NCBI GenBank assembly: GCA_963734955.1
Contig: CAVTJO010000005.1
Coordinates: forward strand, 558,001-622,000
DNA: 64,000 bases
Source: UBA11986 sp963734955
GTDB lineage: Bacteria; Bacteroidota; Ignavibacteria; UBA10030; UBA6906
Direction of reading: 5' to 3'
Part shown: positions 9,241 to 18,248 of the stretch, piece after piece
Position numbering within the stretch: the first letter of the stretch is position 1
Layout: each line of letters begins with the position of its first letter
Made by a program: the position numbers and the translations under genes
The notes under the pieces: generated by a model
What the model saw: only the letters and a program-made list of their open reading frames with translations
Told to the model about the DNA's origin: nothing
The model's database searches: none

Positions 9241-9978
9241 ATGGGCAGAATTATTGCGGGTCGTCAACCTGTTTTGGAGGCTCTGCGCGCCGGAACACAA
9301 ATCGAGAAGGTGGCTCTTCTCATCGGTGTTCATGGGAGGGTGATCGACGAAATCAAATCATTCGCGAAACAGCGAGGTGTGCAGACAGTTGAGATGGCGC
9401 GACAGGAGTTTCGCGAGCTTGCCAGCGACGCCACAACGCAGGGAGTCGTCGCCCTTGTCTCCTCCGGACAAACCTATGTTCCGTTGGAGGCAATCCTCGA
9501 TGGTGCGCGGTATACCAACCGGAGTGGATTTCTGCTTATCCTGGACGAGATTGAAGACCCTCAAAATCTCGGTGCGCTGGTGCGCACTGCTGAATGTGCC
9601 GGCGTGCATGGAGTAATCCTCCCGAAACACCATTCCGCGTCCATTACAAGCGCGGTTGCGAAAGCCTCCGCGGGAGCGGTCGAACACATGGCAATCACCG
9701 AAGTCACCAACATTGTCAATACGATTGAAGAACTCAAGGAACAGCACTTCTGGATTGTCGGGTTGGATACAGACGGGGAAAAACTGTACACGGCGGTTGA
9801 CTACAGCACCCCGGTCGCAATCGTGGTGGGCAACGAAGGAAGGGGGCTCCGCAGACTCGTGAAAGAGCATTGCGACTTCCTCGTCAGGATACCACTGCAC
9901 GGGAAGATCGCCTCCCTCAATGCCTCGGTTGCCGGAGCATTGGTCATGTTTGAAGTGGCACGACAGCGACCCTACTAG
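9241..9978 (+). CDS. rlmB: 23S rRNA 2'-O-ribose methyltransferase, SpoU/RlmB family
   Basis: 245 residues. The N-terminal part (1-75) is the L30e-like RNA-binding domain beginning IIAGRQPVLEAL. The C-terminal part is the SPOUT knot: LDEIEDPQNLGALVRTAEC, then VGNEGRGLRRLV and IPLHGKIASLNASVAGA, which carry the three conserved SpoU motifs. RlmB methylates G2251 of 23S rRNA in E. coli. The stop overlaps the stop of the convergent sigma-54 regulator gene by four bases. Confidence 0.9.
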   Translation: MGRIIAGRQPVLEALRAGTQIEKVALLIGVHGRVIDEIKSFAKQRGVQTVEMARQEFRELASDATTQGVVALVSSGQTYVPLEAILDGARYTNRSGFLLILDEIEDPQNLGALVRTAECAGVHGVILPKHHSASITSAVAKASAGAVEHMAITEVTNIVNTIEELKEQHFWIVGLDTDGEKLYTAVDYSTPVAIVVGNEGRGLRRLVKEHCDFLVRIPLHGKIASLNASVAGALVMFEVARQRPY

Positions 9979-11345
9979 CTTTCCTCCTCCTCCCCACCTC
10001 TTGCCAGGCCGAATTTCTTCATCTTGTTGTACAGATGACTGCGCTGGATATCGAGCGCCTGCGCAGTGCGACTGATGTTCCAGCCATGTTCATCAAGCAA
10101 CTTCTTAATGAACGCCGCCTCGGCCCTGTCTTTGAAATCCTGAAAGGTCCCTCCCATCTCAAGCAAACCGTCAATTTCGCTCCTGGCTTTGCCGGGCCCG
10201 GACTCGATTTGGTCACCTTCAATCAATGCAGCCGGTGTCATGATCACAAGCCGCTCGACTGTGTTTCGTAGCTCACGGACATTTCCGCTCCAGTTCATGG
10301 ACCGGAGCTTGGCAAGGGCTTCATCCGAGAAACGTTTCTGAGCGATCCCGTACCGGTGGCATATATCCCCGGCAAATGCCATTGCCAGCAGAGGAATATC
10401 TTCCCGCCGGTCTCTCAGCGGGGGTACAAGTATGGGAATGACATTCAGCCGGTGGTAGAGATCCTCACGGAATACCCCTTGTTTGATCATGTCCAGCAGG
10501 TTCTTGTTTGTCGCTGCAATCAGTCGAACGTCGACGCCGATTTGTTTGTTGCCTCCAACTCGTTCGATCTTGCCTTCTTCGATTGCACGCAGCACTTTTG
10601 CCTGCGCATTCAGGCTCATGTCCCCAATCTCATCGAGAAACAGCGTTGCACCGTCCGCAAGCTCGAATTTCCCGATGCGTTGATTGGTCGCACCGGTGAA
10701 TGATCCCTTCTCGTGGCCGAATAATTCCGACTCAATCAATTCATTCGGGATCGCGGCACAATTCACTTCAACGAGCGGCCTGATGTTTCTACGGCTCATC
10801 CGATGAACCGCCCGTGCCACAAGCTCCTTTCCTGAGCCGTTCTCCCCGACAATCAAGACACGCGCCTCCGTTGGGGCAACCCGCTCCACGATCGTCAAGA
10901 CCTCCTTGATCTTCGGGCTCTCTCCAAGAATCACATCCTTCCCCTCAACCTGCTCCCTCATCTTCTGCACTTCAACGAGGAGTTGCCTGGCTTGGATCGC
11001 ATTTCGTACCGTGATGAGAAGCCTTTCCCTGTCAAGGGGCTTCTGTAGAAAATCGAATGCACCGAGCTTTGTCGCTTCCACTGCAGTCTCAATCGTCCCG
11101 TGCCCCGAGATCATGACGATCGGTAGCTCGGGTTTTTTTTCCTTGACGGTCTTCAGAACCTTGAGCCCATCCATGCCAGCCATTTTTATGTCGAGCAGTA
11201 CCACGTCAAACGGGGTGCCCGCAATCTTGTTGATTGCGGATTGACCATCATTCGCAAACTGGACGTCGTACTTGTCATACTCCAGGATCATCTTGATTGA
11301 CTCCCGGACGCTTTGTTCATCATCAACCACCAGGACAGATTTCAT
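9975..11345 (-). CDS. Sigma-54-dependent response regulator (NtrC/AtoC type)
   Basis: 456 residues: receiver domain (1-120, phosphoacceptor D52 in VVLLDIKMAGMDG), AAA+ domain with Walker A GENGSGKE, the sigma-54 contact loop GSFTGA, Walker B LFLDEIGDM and an arginine-finger region, then a Fis-type helix-turn-helix (NISRTAQALDIQRSHLYNKM). It would activate sigma-54 promoters on phosphorylation. The start overlaps by four bases the stop of a secreted protein gene, so it is the last gene of a long minus-strand run. No cognate histidine kinase is next to it. Confidence 0.92.
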   Translation of the reverse strand: MKSVLVVDDEQSVRESIKMILEYDKYDVQFANDGQSAINKIAGTPFDVVLLDIKMAGMDGLKVLKTVKEKKPELPIVMISGHGTIETAVEATKLGAFDFLQKPLDRERLLITVRNAIQARQLLVEVQKMREQVEGKDVILGESPKIKEVLTIVERVAPTEARVLIVGENGSGKELVARAVHRMSRRNIRPLVEVNCAAIPNELIESELFGHEKGSFTGATNQRIGKFELADGATLFLDEIGDMSLNAQAKVLRAIEEGKIERVGGNKQIGVDVRLIAATNKNLLDMIKQGVFREDLYHRLNVIPILVPPLRDRREDIPLLAMAFAGDICHRYGIAQKRFSDEALAKLRSMNWSGNVRELRNTVERLVIMTPAALIEGDQIESGPGKARSEIDGLLEMGGTFQDFKDRAEAAFIKKLLDEHGWNISRTAQALDIQRSHLYNKMKKFGLARGGEEEES

Positions 11346-12118
11346 CGTTCCTCCCGCAATCGACTAACAGCATTCGGTGACTCCTCCGGTGCGAAACCCA
11401 CGTGCCTCGCCGGGACAGGGGCATGCCCGCCAATGTACCCGGACGGGAGGACTCTCTCGCCGCTCAACAACCGTTCGCCGAAACACTGCCCCTCGGCATT
11501 AGCGCGGATATCCCTTTCATCAAGCGATCCTTCGACGATGAATTTGTCCTCCCCCCACTCTATAAACATACCAACGCGGTCCGCTGCTTCAGAGGATTCA
11601 AACGTGTATGTGAGAAACGCCGAGCCGAAGAAGTGCTGTAACTTATCCCGATCTCCCGCCCTGCCTTTGGGAGTGTCAGGATACAGTTTCGAAGGAAGGG
11701 ACATCACCCGACGCGCAAAGTCCTCCGGAAACTCCGATGTGAGTGGCACCCACAGCAGCGATCCGATCACCGGCAGTTTCACGCCGAAATTTCTATGTTC
11801 AACAGTGCACACAAACGAGAGGAGCAATGCCTCATACACATTATTCCAGCTCAGCCGGAGTGCGTGCCTGAACAGCTCGTCGACCGCCTGAACATCTCCA
11901 TGGGCGCCACGGAACTCAGCAAAGTCATCGCTGCAGAGATATTCCTTGAGCCGATACTCGTCCTGCAGTACCTTCGGGAAAAAGAGTGGAGCAAAAAAAG
12001 AGATCGCGACGGGACACCCGGCAGACAACTCAGTCGCAGAGGAATCCGGGCTCTGACCGGAAGCAATGCCCGAAACGAAAAGCCCGAAACACACTCCGAA
12101 ACAATGCACCTTCCCCAT
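11342..12118 (-). CDS. Secreted protein of unknown function (possibly YfiM/DUF2279-like)
   Basis: 258 residues with a short hydrophobic N-terminus ending near a GIASGQ signal-peptidase-like site, so it is probably exported. The recognisable part is about residues 165-230: DKLQHFFGSAF, then two acidic-rich segments with GEDKF and DIRANAEG. Spaced Asp/His/Glu and G residues of this kind remind me of predicted periplasmic DUF2279/YfiM-like proteins, which is a weak resemblance. It is coupled by a four-base overlap to the sigma-54 regulator downstream, and that gene pair might form a signal-response unit. Confidence 0.55.
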   Translation of the reverse strand: MGKVHCFGVCFGLFVSGIASGQSPDSSATELSAGCPVAISFFAPLFFPKVLQDEYRLKEYLCSDDFAEFRGAHGDVQAVDELFRHALRLSWNNVYEALLLSFVCTVEHRNFGVKLPVIGSLLWVPLTSEFPEDFARRVMSLPSKLYPDTPKGRAGDRDKLQHFFGSAFLTYTFESSEAADRVGMFIEWGEDKFIVEGSLDERDIRANAEGQCFGERLLSGERVLPSGYIGGHAPVPARHVGFAPEESPNAVSRLREER

Positions 12119-12142
12119 CAGTTCACCGGCCTCTTGACAGGA

Positions 12143-13798
12143 TTACGTTTGAATTACACCGGGATTGAACGGAGGAATGTTGGGATTATTCACGGCCATT
12201 GCGACTCCCTTCGACACAACTGACCTGGTTTCGACCGGGTCTATGATACCGTCAACCCACAACCGTGCAGCCGCAAAATAGGGATCCGTCTCGCGCTCAT
12301 AACGCTCCTGGATATCGGCAAGAAGTTTTTGTTGGTCTTCCTTGCTGATATGCTTCCCCTCCTTCTCCATCTGCTGCAGCTTGATTGCCAGCAATGTTTC
12401 ACTTGCCTGTTTTCCTCCCATAACTGCAATCCTGGCGGTCGGCCACGCGTAGATAAGGCGGGGATCATACGCCTTCCCACACATCGCATAGTTCCCGGCT
12501 CCATAGCTGTTCCCCACCATGAATGTGAACTTGGGAACGATGCTATTAGCCACTGCATTTACCATTTTTGCACCGTCCTTGATGATTCCCCCCTGCTCAG
12601 CACGGCTCCCGACCATGAACCCCGTAACGTCCTGGAAGAACACGAGGGGGATCAATTTCTGATTGCAATTGAGAATGAAGCGTGCAGCCTTGTCAGCACT
12701 GTCGCTGTAGATGACACCGCCAACCTGCATCTCGCCTTTTTTGGTCTTTACGACTGCCCGCTGGTTGGCAACAATCCCAACCGCCCAACCATCAATGCGG
12801 GCATAGCCGGTGATGACCGATTTCCCATAGCCGGCCTTGTACTCATCGATGTCACTGCCGTCAACAATGCGCGCAAGCACCTCATACATATCGTACGGTT
12901 TCGCTCTGTCCACGGGAAGCAGTCCGTGGATTTCCCTCGAATCAAAGCGAGGAGGCGCAGGGGTCTGACGATTGAAGCCCGCCCCGGGTTTCGTGCCCAG
13001 TTTGCCGACGATGCTGCGAATCTTTTCCAGACACTCCTCATCGTTCGCCATCTTGTGGTCGGTCACGCCGCTGACCTCGCAATGAACCGTTGCACCGCCG
13101 AGCTGCTCATTGTCGATGTCTTCACCGATTGCAGCCCTGACAAGGTGGGAGCCAGCGAGAAACACACTTCCAGTCTTGTCGACGATCATCGCCTCGTCAC
13201 TCATAATCGGCAGGTAGGCACCTCCCGCGACGCACGGTCCCATGATGGCTGCGATCTGTGTAATGCCGAGTGATGACATGACGGCATTGTTCCTGAAAAT
13301 GCGGCCGAAGTGCTCCTTATCCGGAAATATCTCGTTCTGGAGCGGAAGAAAAACACCGGCGGAGTCGACCAGGTACACGATCGGCAACCGGTTCTCGATC
13401 GAAATCTCCTGGGCACGGAGATTCTTCTTGCAGGTAATGGGAAACCACGCCCCTGCCTTCACGGTGGCATCGTTGGCCACGATCACAATTTCCCGGCCAT
13501 GGATCTTTCCAATCCCGAACACTGTGCCGGACGAAGGTGCGCCCCCGTACTCAGCGTACATTTCGTAGGCGGCAAACATCCCCACCTCAAGGAAATGACT
13601 TCCGGGATCGATCAGCTTCTGAATCCGTTCACGCGCCGGCAATTTTCCCCGCTTGAGGTGCTTCTCCATGGCTTCTTTTCCACCGCCAAGCTTTGTCTCG
13701 TTGGCCCGCTCGCGCACGTCAAGCAATAGTCGCTTGAATGCCTCTTCGTTCTTCTGGAATCCTTCGTCCTTCTTGATTTCCGAGCCGATCAGTGCCAT
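12143..13798 (-). CDS. Methylcrotonyl-CoA-type carboxyltransferase beta subunit
   Basis: 551 residues, a biotin-dependent acyl-CoA carboxyltransferase. The sequence DSAGVFLPLQNEIFPDKEHF matches the methylcrotonyl-CoA carboxylase class (MCC beta) better than propionyl-CoA carboxylase. GPCVAGGAYLPIMSDEA and the oxyanion-hole region around FLVGSRAEQGGI are also present. The biotin-carboxylase/carrier subunit is not adjacent. The acyl-CoA dehydrogenase upstream ends 3 bases before this start, as in a leucine-degradation operon. Substrate is inferred from motif and context; another acyl-CoA is possible. Confidence 0.85.
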   Translation of the reverse strand: MALIGSEIKKDEGFQKNEEAFKRLLLDVRERANETKLGGGKEAMEKHLKRGKLPARERIQKLIDPGSHFLEVGMFAAYEMYAEYGGAPSSGTVFGIGKIHGREIVIVANDATVKAGAWFPITCKKNLRAQEISIENRLPIVYLVDSAGVFLPLQNEIFPDKEHFGRIFRNNAVMSSLGITQIAAIMGPCVAGGAYLPIMSDEAMIVDKTGSVFLAGSHLVRAAIGEDIDNEQLGGATVHCEVSGVTDHKMANDEECLEKIRSIVGKLGTKPGAGFNRQTPAPPRFDSREIHGLLPVDRAKPYDMYEVLARIVDGSDIDEYKAGYGKSVITGYARIDGWAVGIVANQRAVVKTKKGEMQVGGVIYSDSADKAARFILNCNQKLIPLVFFQDVTGFMVGSRAEQGGIIKDGAKMVNAVANSIVPKFTFMVGNSYGAGNYAMCGKAYDPRLIYAWPTARIAVMGGKQASETLLAIKLQQMEKEGKHISKEDQQKLLADIQERYERETDPYFAAARLWVDGIIDPVETRSVVSKGVAMAVNNPNIPPFNPGVIQT

Positions 13799-13801
13799 GG
13801 C

Positions 13802-14974
13802 TTATTTCAACAAATTGCGGGCGATGACCATCTTCTGAACCTCAGAAGTTCCCTCCCCGATCGTCAAGAGTTTCACATCCCTGTACAGTTTCTCGACGGG
13901 AAATTCCTTGATGAAACCGTATCCACCATGAATCTGCACCGCTTCGTTGGTTGCACGCACTGCGGCCTCGCTTGCAAAATACTTCGCCTCTGCTGCGGCA
14001 AGGTTAATGTCCTGCCCCTTCATCTTCAACCATGCGGCCTTCCGCGTCAGGTACCGGGCGGCATGAATTTCAGTCGCCATATCGGCGAGCTTCCATTGAA
14101 TTGCCTGAAACTCTGCGATGGGCCTTCCGAACTGATTTCGCTCGTGTGAATATTTCAGGCTTGCATCAAGCGCGCCCTGGGCAAGGCCGACCGAGAGTGC
14201 CGCAATGCCAATGCGCCCGCCATCAAGCACCCGCAACGCCTGCTTGAAGCCTTCACCAATATTGCCGATCAGGTTCTCACCAGGGACACGGACATTTTCG
14301 AAAACCAGCGTTGCCGTATCGCTGCTTCGCATTCCGAGCTTGTTCTCCTTCTTCCCGACCGTGAACCCCTTCATGCCCTTCTCCAGGATGAACGCAGAGA
14401 TGCTTGCCTTTCCCTTTTCCCTGTCGGTAGCAGCCATGATCACGTATGTAGACCCGACCGATCCCTGCGTGATGAACGTCTTCCCCCCGTTAAGAATCCA
14501 GTCCTTACCTTCCCGCGTTGCAACGGTCTTCATCCCGCCGGAATCACTCCCTGACCCGGGCTCCGTCAGACCCCATGCACCCAGCATTCGGCCGGAAGCA
14601 AGGCCGGGCACGAACTTCCTCTTCTGTTCTTCGCTGCAGAAGAGCATGATATGACCGGTGCAGAGACTGTTGTGCGAGGCGACTGTAAGGGCAACCGACG
14701 GATCCACCTTTGCCAGCTCCTCGATGATAATTGTCGCGTCGAGTTCGCTCAGTCCGGCTCCTCCGAGCTCTTCAGGCCAGGTGATTCCCATGAAACCCAG
14801 ATCCGCGAGTTTTTGCACAATCTCAAACGGGAACTCCTGCGATTCATCATACTTCATTACCGTCGGTCGCATTTCGTTCTCTGCAAAATCACGCGCAAGA
14901 TCCTGGATTGCCTTCTGGCTGTCGGATAGCTCGAAATCCAATCCGGTTGGTGATGTTATGGTTTCCGGTGTCAT
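13802..14974 (-). CDS. Acyl-CoA dehydrogenase (isovaleryl/short-chain type)
   Basis: 390 residues from ATG 14974, chosen because GGAGG lies just upstream and the acyl-CoA dehydrogenase fold begins FELSDSQKAIQDLARDFAE. The longer reading to 15292 adds a non-homologous stretch and overlaps meaB. FAD motifs are TEPGSGSDSGG (about 130) and GSVGSTYVIM; the catalytic base is E374 in TIGEGTSEVQ. The protein should dehydrogenate a short or branched acyl-CoA, probably isovaleryl-CoA given the MCC-type carboxyltransferase right behind it. The gene sits in the middle of the run between meaB and the carboxyltransferase. Confidence 0.88.
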   Translation of the reverse strand: MTPETITSPTGLDFELSDSQKAIQDLARDFAENEMRPTVMKYDESQEFPFEIVQKLADLGFMGITWPEELGGAGLSELDATIIIEELAKVDPSVALTVASHNSLCTGHIMLFCSEEQKRKFVPGLASGRMLGAWGLTEPGSGSDSGGMKTVATREGKDWILNGGKTFITQGSVGSTYVIMAATDREKGKASISAFILEKGMKGFTVGKKENKLGMRSSDTATLVFENVRVPGENLIGNIGEGFKQALRVLDGGRIGIAALSVGLAQGALDASLKYSHERNQFGRPIAEFQAIQWKLADMATEIHAARYLTRKAAWLKMKGQDINLAAAEAKYFASEAAVRATNEAVQIHGGYGFIKEFPVEKLYRDVKLLTIGEGTSEVQKMVIARNLLK

Positions 14975-15008
14975 TGTTCCTCCGTGGTGCGCGGTAATGA
15001 AAGACGGG

Positions 15009-15959
15009 TTACGTGGATTTAAAACTGTGAATGAGTTCTTCTGCAACGTCATACGGACTCGACTGAAGTTGCATGACCGTCGGCATCTTGTTCGCGAGGA
15101 GCTCTTTGCGTTCGTCGGTCCAAAAGTCGATACGAAGCCTGTCTGCAACGATCCCATGAATCCGTTCCTCAAGTCTTGCCCTGCGTTTCGTTTCCAGTCT
15201 CTGACTGGCCTCGAGATACGCGCGATGTTCAGCGATCTTCTCTGCAATCGCCGCAATTCCCCCGCCTTCACTCGCAATCGCTTTGAGCACATCCGGGGTC
15301 CAACCCGAATCCTTCCTGAATGACAGGATCATTTTAATGGACAAGACGGCCTGGTCCGCACCGGCACGATCGGACTTGTTCAACACGAAGAAATCCGCGA
15401 TTTCCATGAGCCCGGCTTTCATGGCCTGAATTGAATCGCCGGATTCCGGGACAAGCACGACAATTGTCGTATCGACGGCGCCCGCGATATCAAGCTCCGA
15501 TTGACCGACGCCGACGGTTTCCATTACCACAACGTCCTTTCCCGCAGCGTCAAGAACATCAGCGGCTTCAATCGCTTTCTTGCTGAGTCCTCCGAGGCTT
15601 CCGCGCGACGCCATGCTGCGAATGAACACACCGGAGTCGAGTTCAACATCCGTCATCCTCACTCTGTCACCAAGAAGCGCACCTCCGGTGAAAGGGCTCG
15701 TCGGATCGACCGCAATTATGCCGACCTGAAATCCTTTCTGCCTGTAATAATGTGCAAGCTTGTTGGTGATGGTGCTCTTGCCCGCTCCAGGAGGGCCGGT
15801 GATCCCGATGCGATAGCAGCGACCGGTCTTCTGAAACACTCTCACGAGGAGCTGTTCCAGGTCGTGCTCTTCGTTCTCAATTGCAGAGATACACCGGGCG
15901 ATCGTGATCCGATCACCTGCAAACAATTTGTCCAGATCGATCGTTGATCTAGCCGACAT
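15009..15959 (-). CDS. meaB: Methylmalonyl-CoA mutase-associated GTPase MeaB
   Basis: 316 residues. G1/P-loop GPPGAGKST near residue 55, then VDPTSPFTGGALLGDRVRM (the MeaB/ArgK switch) and NKSDRAG (the base-recognition NKxD). MeaB protects and reloads adenosylcobalamin-dependent methylmalonyl-CoA mutase. No mutase gene is present in the window, so the partner is elsewhere. The start overlaps the epimerase stop by 11 bases; this is a continuation of the minus-strand run. Confidence 0.9.
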   Translation of the reverse strand: MSARSTIDLDKLFAGDRITIARCISAIENEEHDLEQLLVRVFQKTGRCYRIGITGPPGAGKSTITNKLAHYYRQKGFQVGIIAVDPTSPFTGGALLGDRVRMTDVELDSGVFIRSMASRGSLGGLSKKAIEAADVLDAAGKDVVVMETVGVGQSELDIAGAVDTTIVVLVPESGDSIQAMKAGLMEIADFFVLNKSDRAGADQAVLSIKMILSFRKDSGWTPDVLKAIASEGGGIAAIAEKIAEHRAYLEASQRLETKRRARLEERIHGIVADRLRIDFWTDERKELLANKMPTVMQLQSSPYDVAEELIHSFKST

Positions 15960-16893
15960 ACGGCATCACCGTCTTGAAATACTCGACCGTTCGTCGCACC
16001 CCCTCTTCAATCGATATCGTAGGATTCCAGCCCAGCGCGGCCTGGATCTTTCGGGCGTCAAGAACACTCCGGAGTTGCTCCCCTTTCTTGGCTTCCCCAT
16101 GGTGCTCCAAAGCATTTGACCCCGACCATCTCCTGATGTGGCTGAACAAAGCATTGACATCTGTTTCGACGCCTGTTCCAATATTAAAGACCTGAAATCC
16201 CGGACACCGGAGAGCAAGAACATTTGCCCGGACAACGTCACCGACAAACACGTAGTCCCGTGTTTGCTTCCCGTCTCCGTTGATCACCGGTTGATCACCA
16301 GCAAGCATCTTCGAGGCAAAAATCGCAACAACGCCGGCCTCGCCTCTCGGGTTTTGCCTCGGACCGTACACGTTTGCATATCTCAGCGACACGGACTCTA
16401 CACCATACACCGCACTGTAATAGAACAAATAGTTTTCAGTCGTAAGTTTCGCCACGCCGTATGGAGAAATTGGCCGCGTGGGGTGCACTTCATCGGCGGG
16501 GAAGTAGTCCTGCTCCCCGTAGATGGCGCCACCGCTAGAGGCAAAGATGACACGATTGACACCGAGCGAACGACAAAGCTCAAGAATATTCAAGACTCCG
16601 AGGATGTTCACAGAGGCATCATAGATGGGATCGGCAACGGAACGGCGAACATCCATTTGTGCAGCATGATGATTCACCAGGTCGAATTTCCCCTTCTCAA
16701 AAATCCCCTTCAACTTATCGGCATCCCGAACGTCAACCTGAAAAAATGTCGCCTCTGGATTCAGGTTCTCCCGTCTTCCTGTCACCAGATTGTCAACGAT
16801 TGAGACTTCATGTCCGAGCGAGAGATACTCGTCGACAATATGAGATCCTATGAAACCGGCACCACCCGTCACAAGTATTTTCAATCCGTCCAT
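15949..16893 (-). CDS. NAD-dependent epimerase/dehydratase (UDP-glucose 4-epimerase-like)
   Basis: 314 residues, extended short-chain dehydrogenase fold. NAD-binding TGGAGFIGSHI is at the N-terminus, SSGGAIYGE is the Ser motif, and YGVAKLTTENY is the YxxxK catalytic pair. It resembles GalE-like sugar epimerases, including those that act on UDP-glucuronate; the substrate is not fixed by what I see. The start lies 3 bases after the stop of the preceding glycosyltransferase when that gene is read in its final frame, so the two form one surface-glycan unit. Confidence 0.85.
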   Translation of the reverse strand: MDGLKILVTGGAGFIGSHIVDEYLSLGHEVSIVDNLVTGRRENLNPEATFFQVDVRDADKLKGIFEKGKFDLVNHHAAQMDVRRSVADPIYDASVNILGVLNILELCRSLGVNRVIFASSGGAIYGEQDYFPADEVHPTRPISPYGVAKLTTENYLFYYSAVYGVESVSLRYANVYGPRQNPRGEAGVVAIFASKMLAGDQPVINGDGKQTRDYVFVGDVVRANVLALRCPGFQVFNIGTGVETDVNALFSHIRRWSGSNALEHHGEAKKGEQLRSVLDARKIQAALGWNPTISIEEGVRRTVEYFKTVMPYVG

Positions 16894-16896
16894 TCC

Positions 16897-18248
16897 TTAA
16901 GAAATTTTCCCTGTCAAAAACAATACCCCGGTATAGAGGTACACTCCGACGATTGAACATGCAGCAATTGACGATACTATTACCCAACGTCTGTGCCGCG
17001 AGGAAGTCACTCCGTCGGTGTCGATCAGTCAACATCATCGCTGCATAGCCGAACAGAAGACAAAGAAACGGGACCAGGGGCAATCTAAACCTCGCTTCTG
17101 CGTGGAATACAACCTGCACACCAAAGAAGAACATGATTCCCACGAAGATGGGCAACAGGCGTTGCCGGTATTGCCAGCATCCAGCAAGACCGATCGCCGA
17201 ACCAAGATACAAGACGAAATCGGCGCCAGTGGCAAGCAACTGCACCGGGATGTTCGAAGCCGTATTCGCAACAGGATATACCCAGAAGATATGGGCCTTC
17301 TGAATTGAGAGCAGGAACGTCGCAATGGGATGCGAAGTTATATAGTCGAGAGCAATGTCTTTATATAACGAGAAGAGGTCCACTTCCGTGAGAGCACTGA
17401 GGTTCTGCACGCCTTTCCCTGCCGCTTGTGCGCGTATCCATTCCTCAAATCCCGCTGCGCGCCACGACTGCGGAGCAAAAGGATTGTTACCAGTCAACAA
17501 AACTTTTCCTCCGCCGGTGGATACCGGAATGAACGTGTGGTGGACGTCGTAATTCCGGACCGCCCACGGCAAGAGTATCACGCACCAAAGGGTCAATGCA
17601 ATCAGGAGATCTCTGAAGCCGGGCGTGCTCGCCCGCCTTCTTCCCCACCAGGTCAACAGCAGCAGCAAGGGAAAGAACCCGAAGAACACGGCTCTCGTCA
17701 ATGTCGCGAGCCCTGAAACAAGACCGAGAAGCAACCCGACTCCGATATTCGTTTTGTCAATCATCCTGTAGGCAATAAGGAATGAGGACAGAAAAGAGCG
17801 CGACATACAGAGTCTCAGTGACAAGCAGTCCCGAGTAGATGACAAACGACGGATAGATGGCGGCAACGCCAGCGGCCATCAACGCAGCGCTCTTGTTCTC
17901 GAAGACGTGAAGGCTCAGGAGTGCGACCAGAATGACCATTATTGTCCCCAGGATACACCCAAGCACATGGGGGACAACCAGCGAAGGGCCAAGAACCTTG
18001 AAAATCCCCGCCAGCATGAAAATATACAACGGGGCAATGGTGGACAACTCCCCGTTGTCACTTATGAACCCCTGACCATCCAGCACACGATGGGCCATGT
18101 TCACATATTGCCGCTCGTCAGACATGTAGTACCCGTGCGCATGGGCCAGTGGAACCGCAATCAACCTTACGACCAGAGCCACAAAAACAACGAACGACAT
18201 CATGGGATGGAACAACAAACTCCTCATTGAATGCTCGTTGGTCGTCAT
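16897..18248 (-). pseudogene. Membrane glycosyltransferase (dolichyl-P-mannose/ArnT-like), two frame changes
   Basis: A multi-pass protein in three pieces. The first frame (18248 to about 17792) has hydrophobic segments and DERQYVNMAH, the acidic first-loop motif of GT39/ArnT-like enzymes. The second frame (about 17795 to 17030) has the middle segments, with ILLPWAVRNY. The third frame gives a last segment (VSSIAACSIVGVYLYTGVL) and a stop at 16897-16899, 3 bases before the epimerase start. Removing one base near 17792-17795 (an A4 run on the plus strand) and one near 17010-17035 gives a single reading of 449 codons. As given it is broken; it may be intact in the organism. It starts with ATGA overlapping the purD stop. 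Confidence 0.65.

Noticed and set aside
14975..15292. N-terminal extension of the acyl-CoA dehydrogenase
   Set aside because: It overlaps meaB on the same strand, has no homology, and a good GGAGG precedes the internal ATG at 14974.
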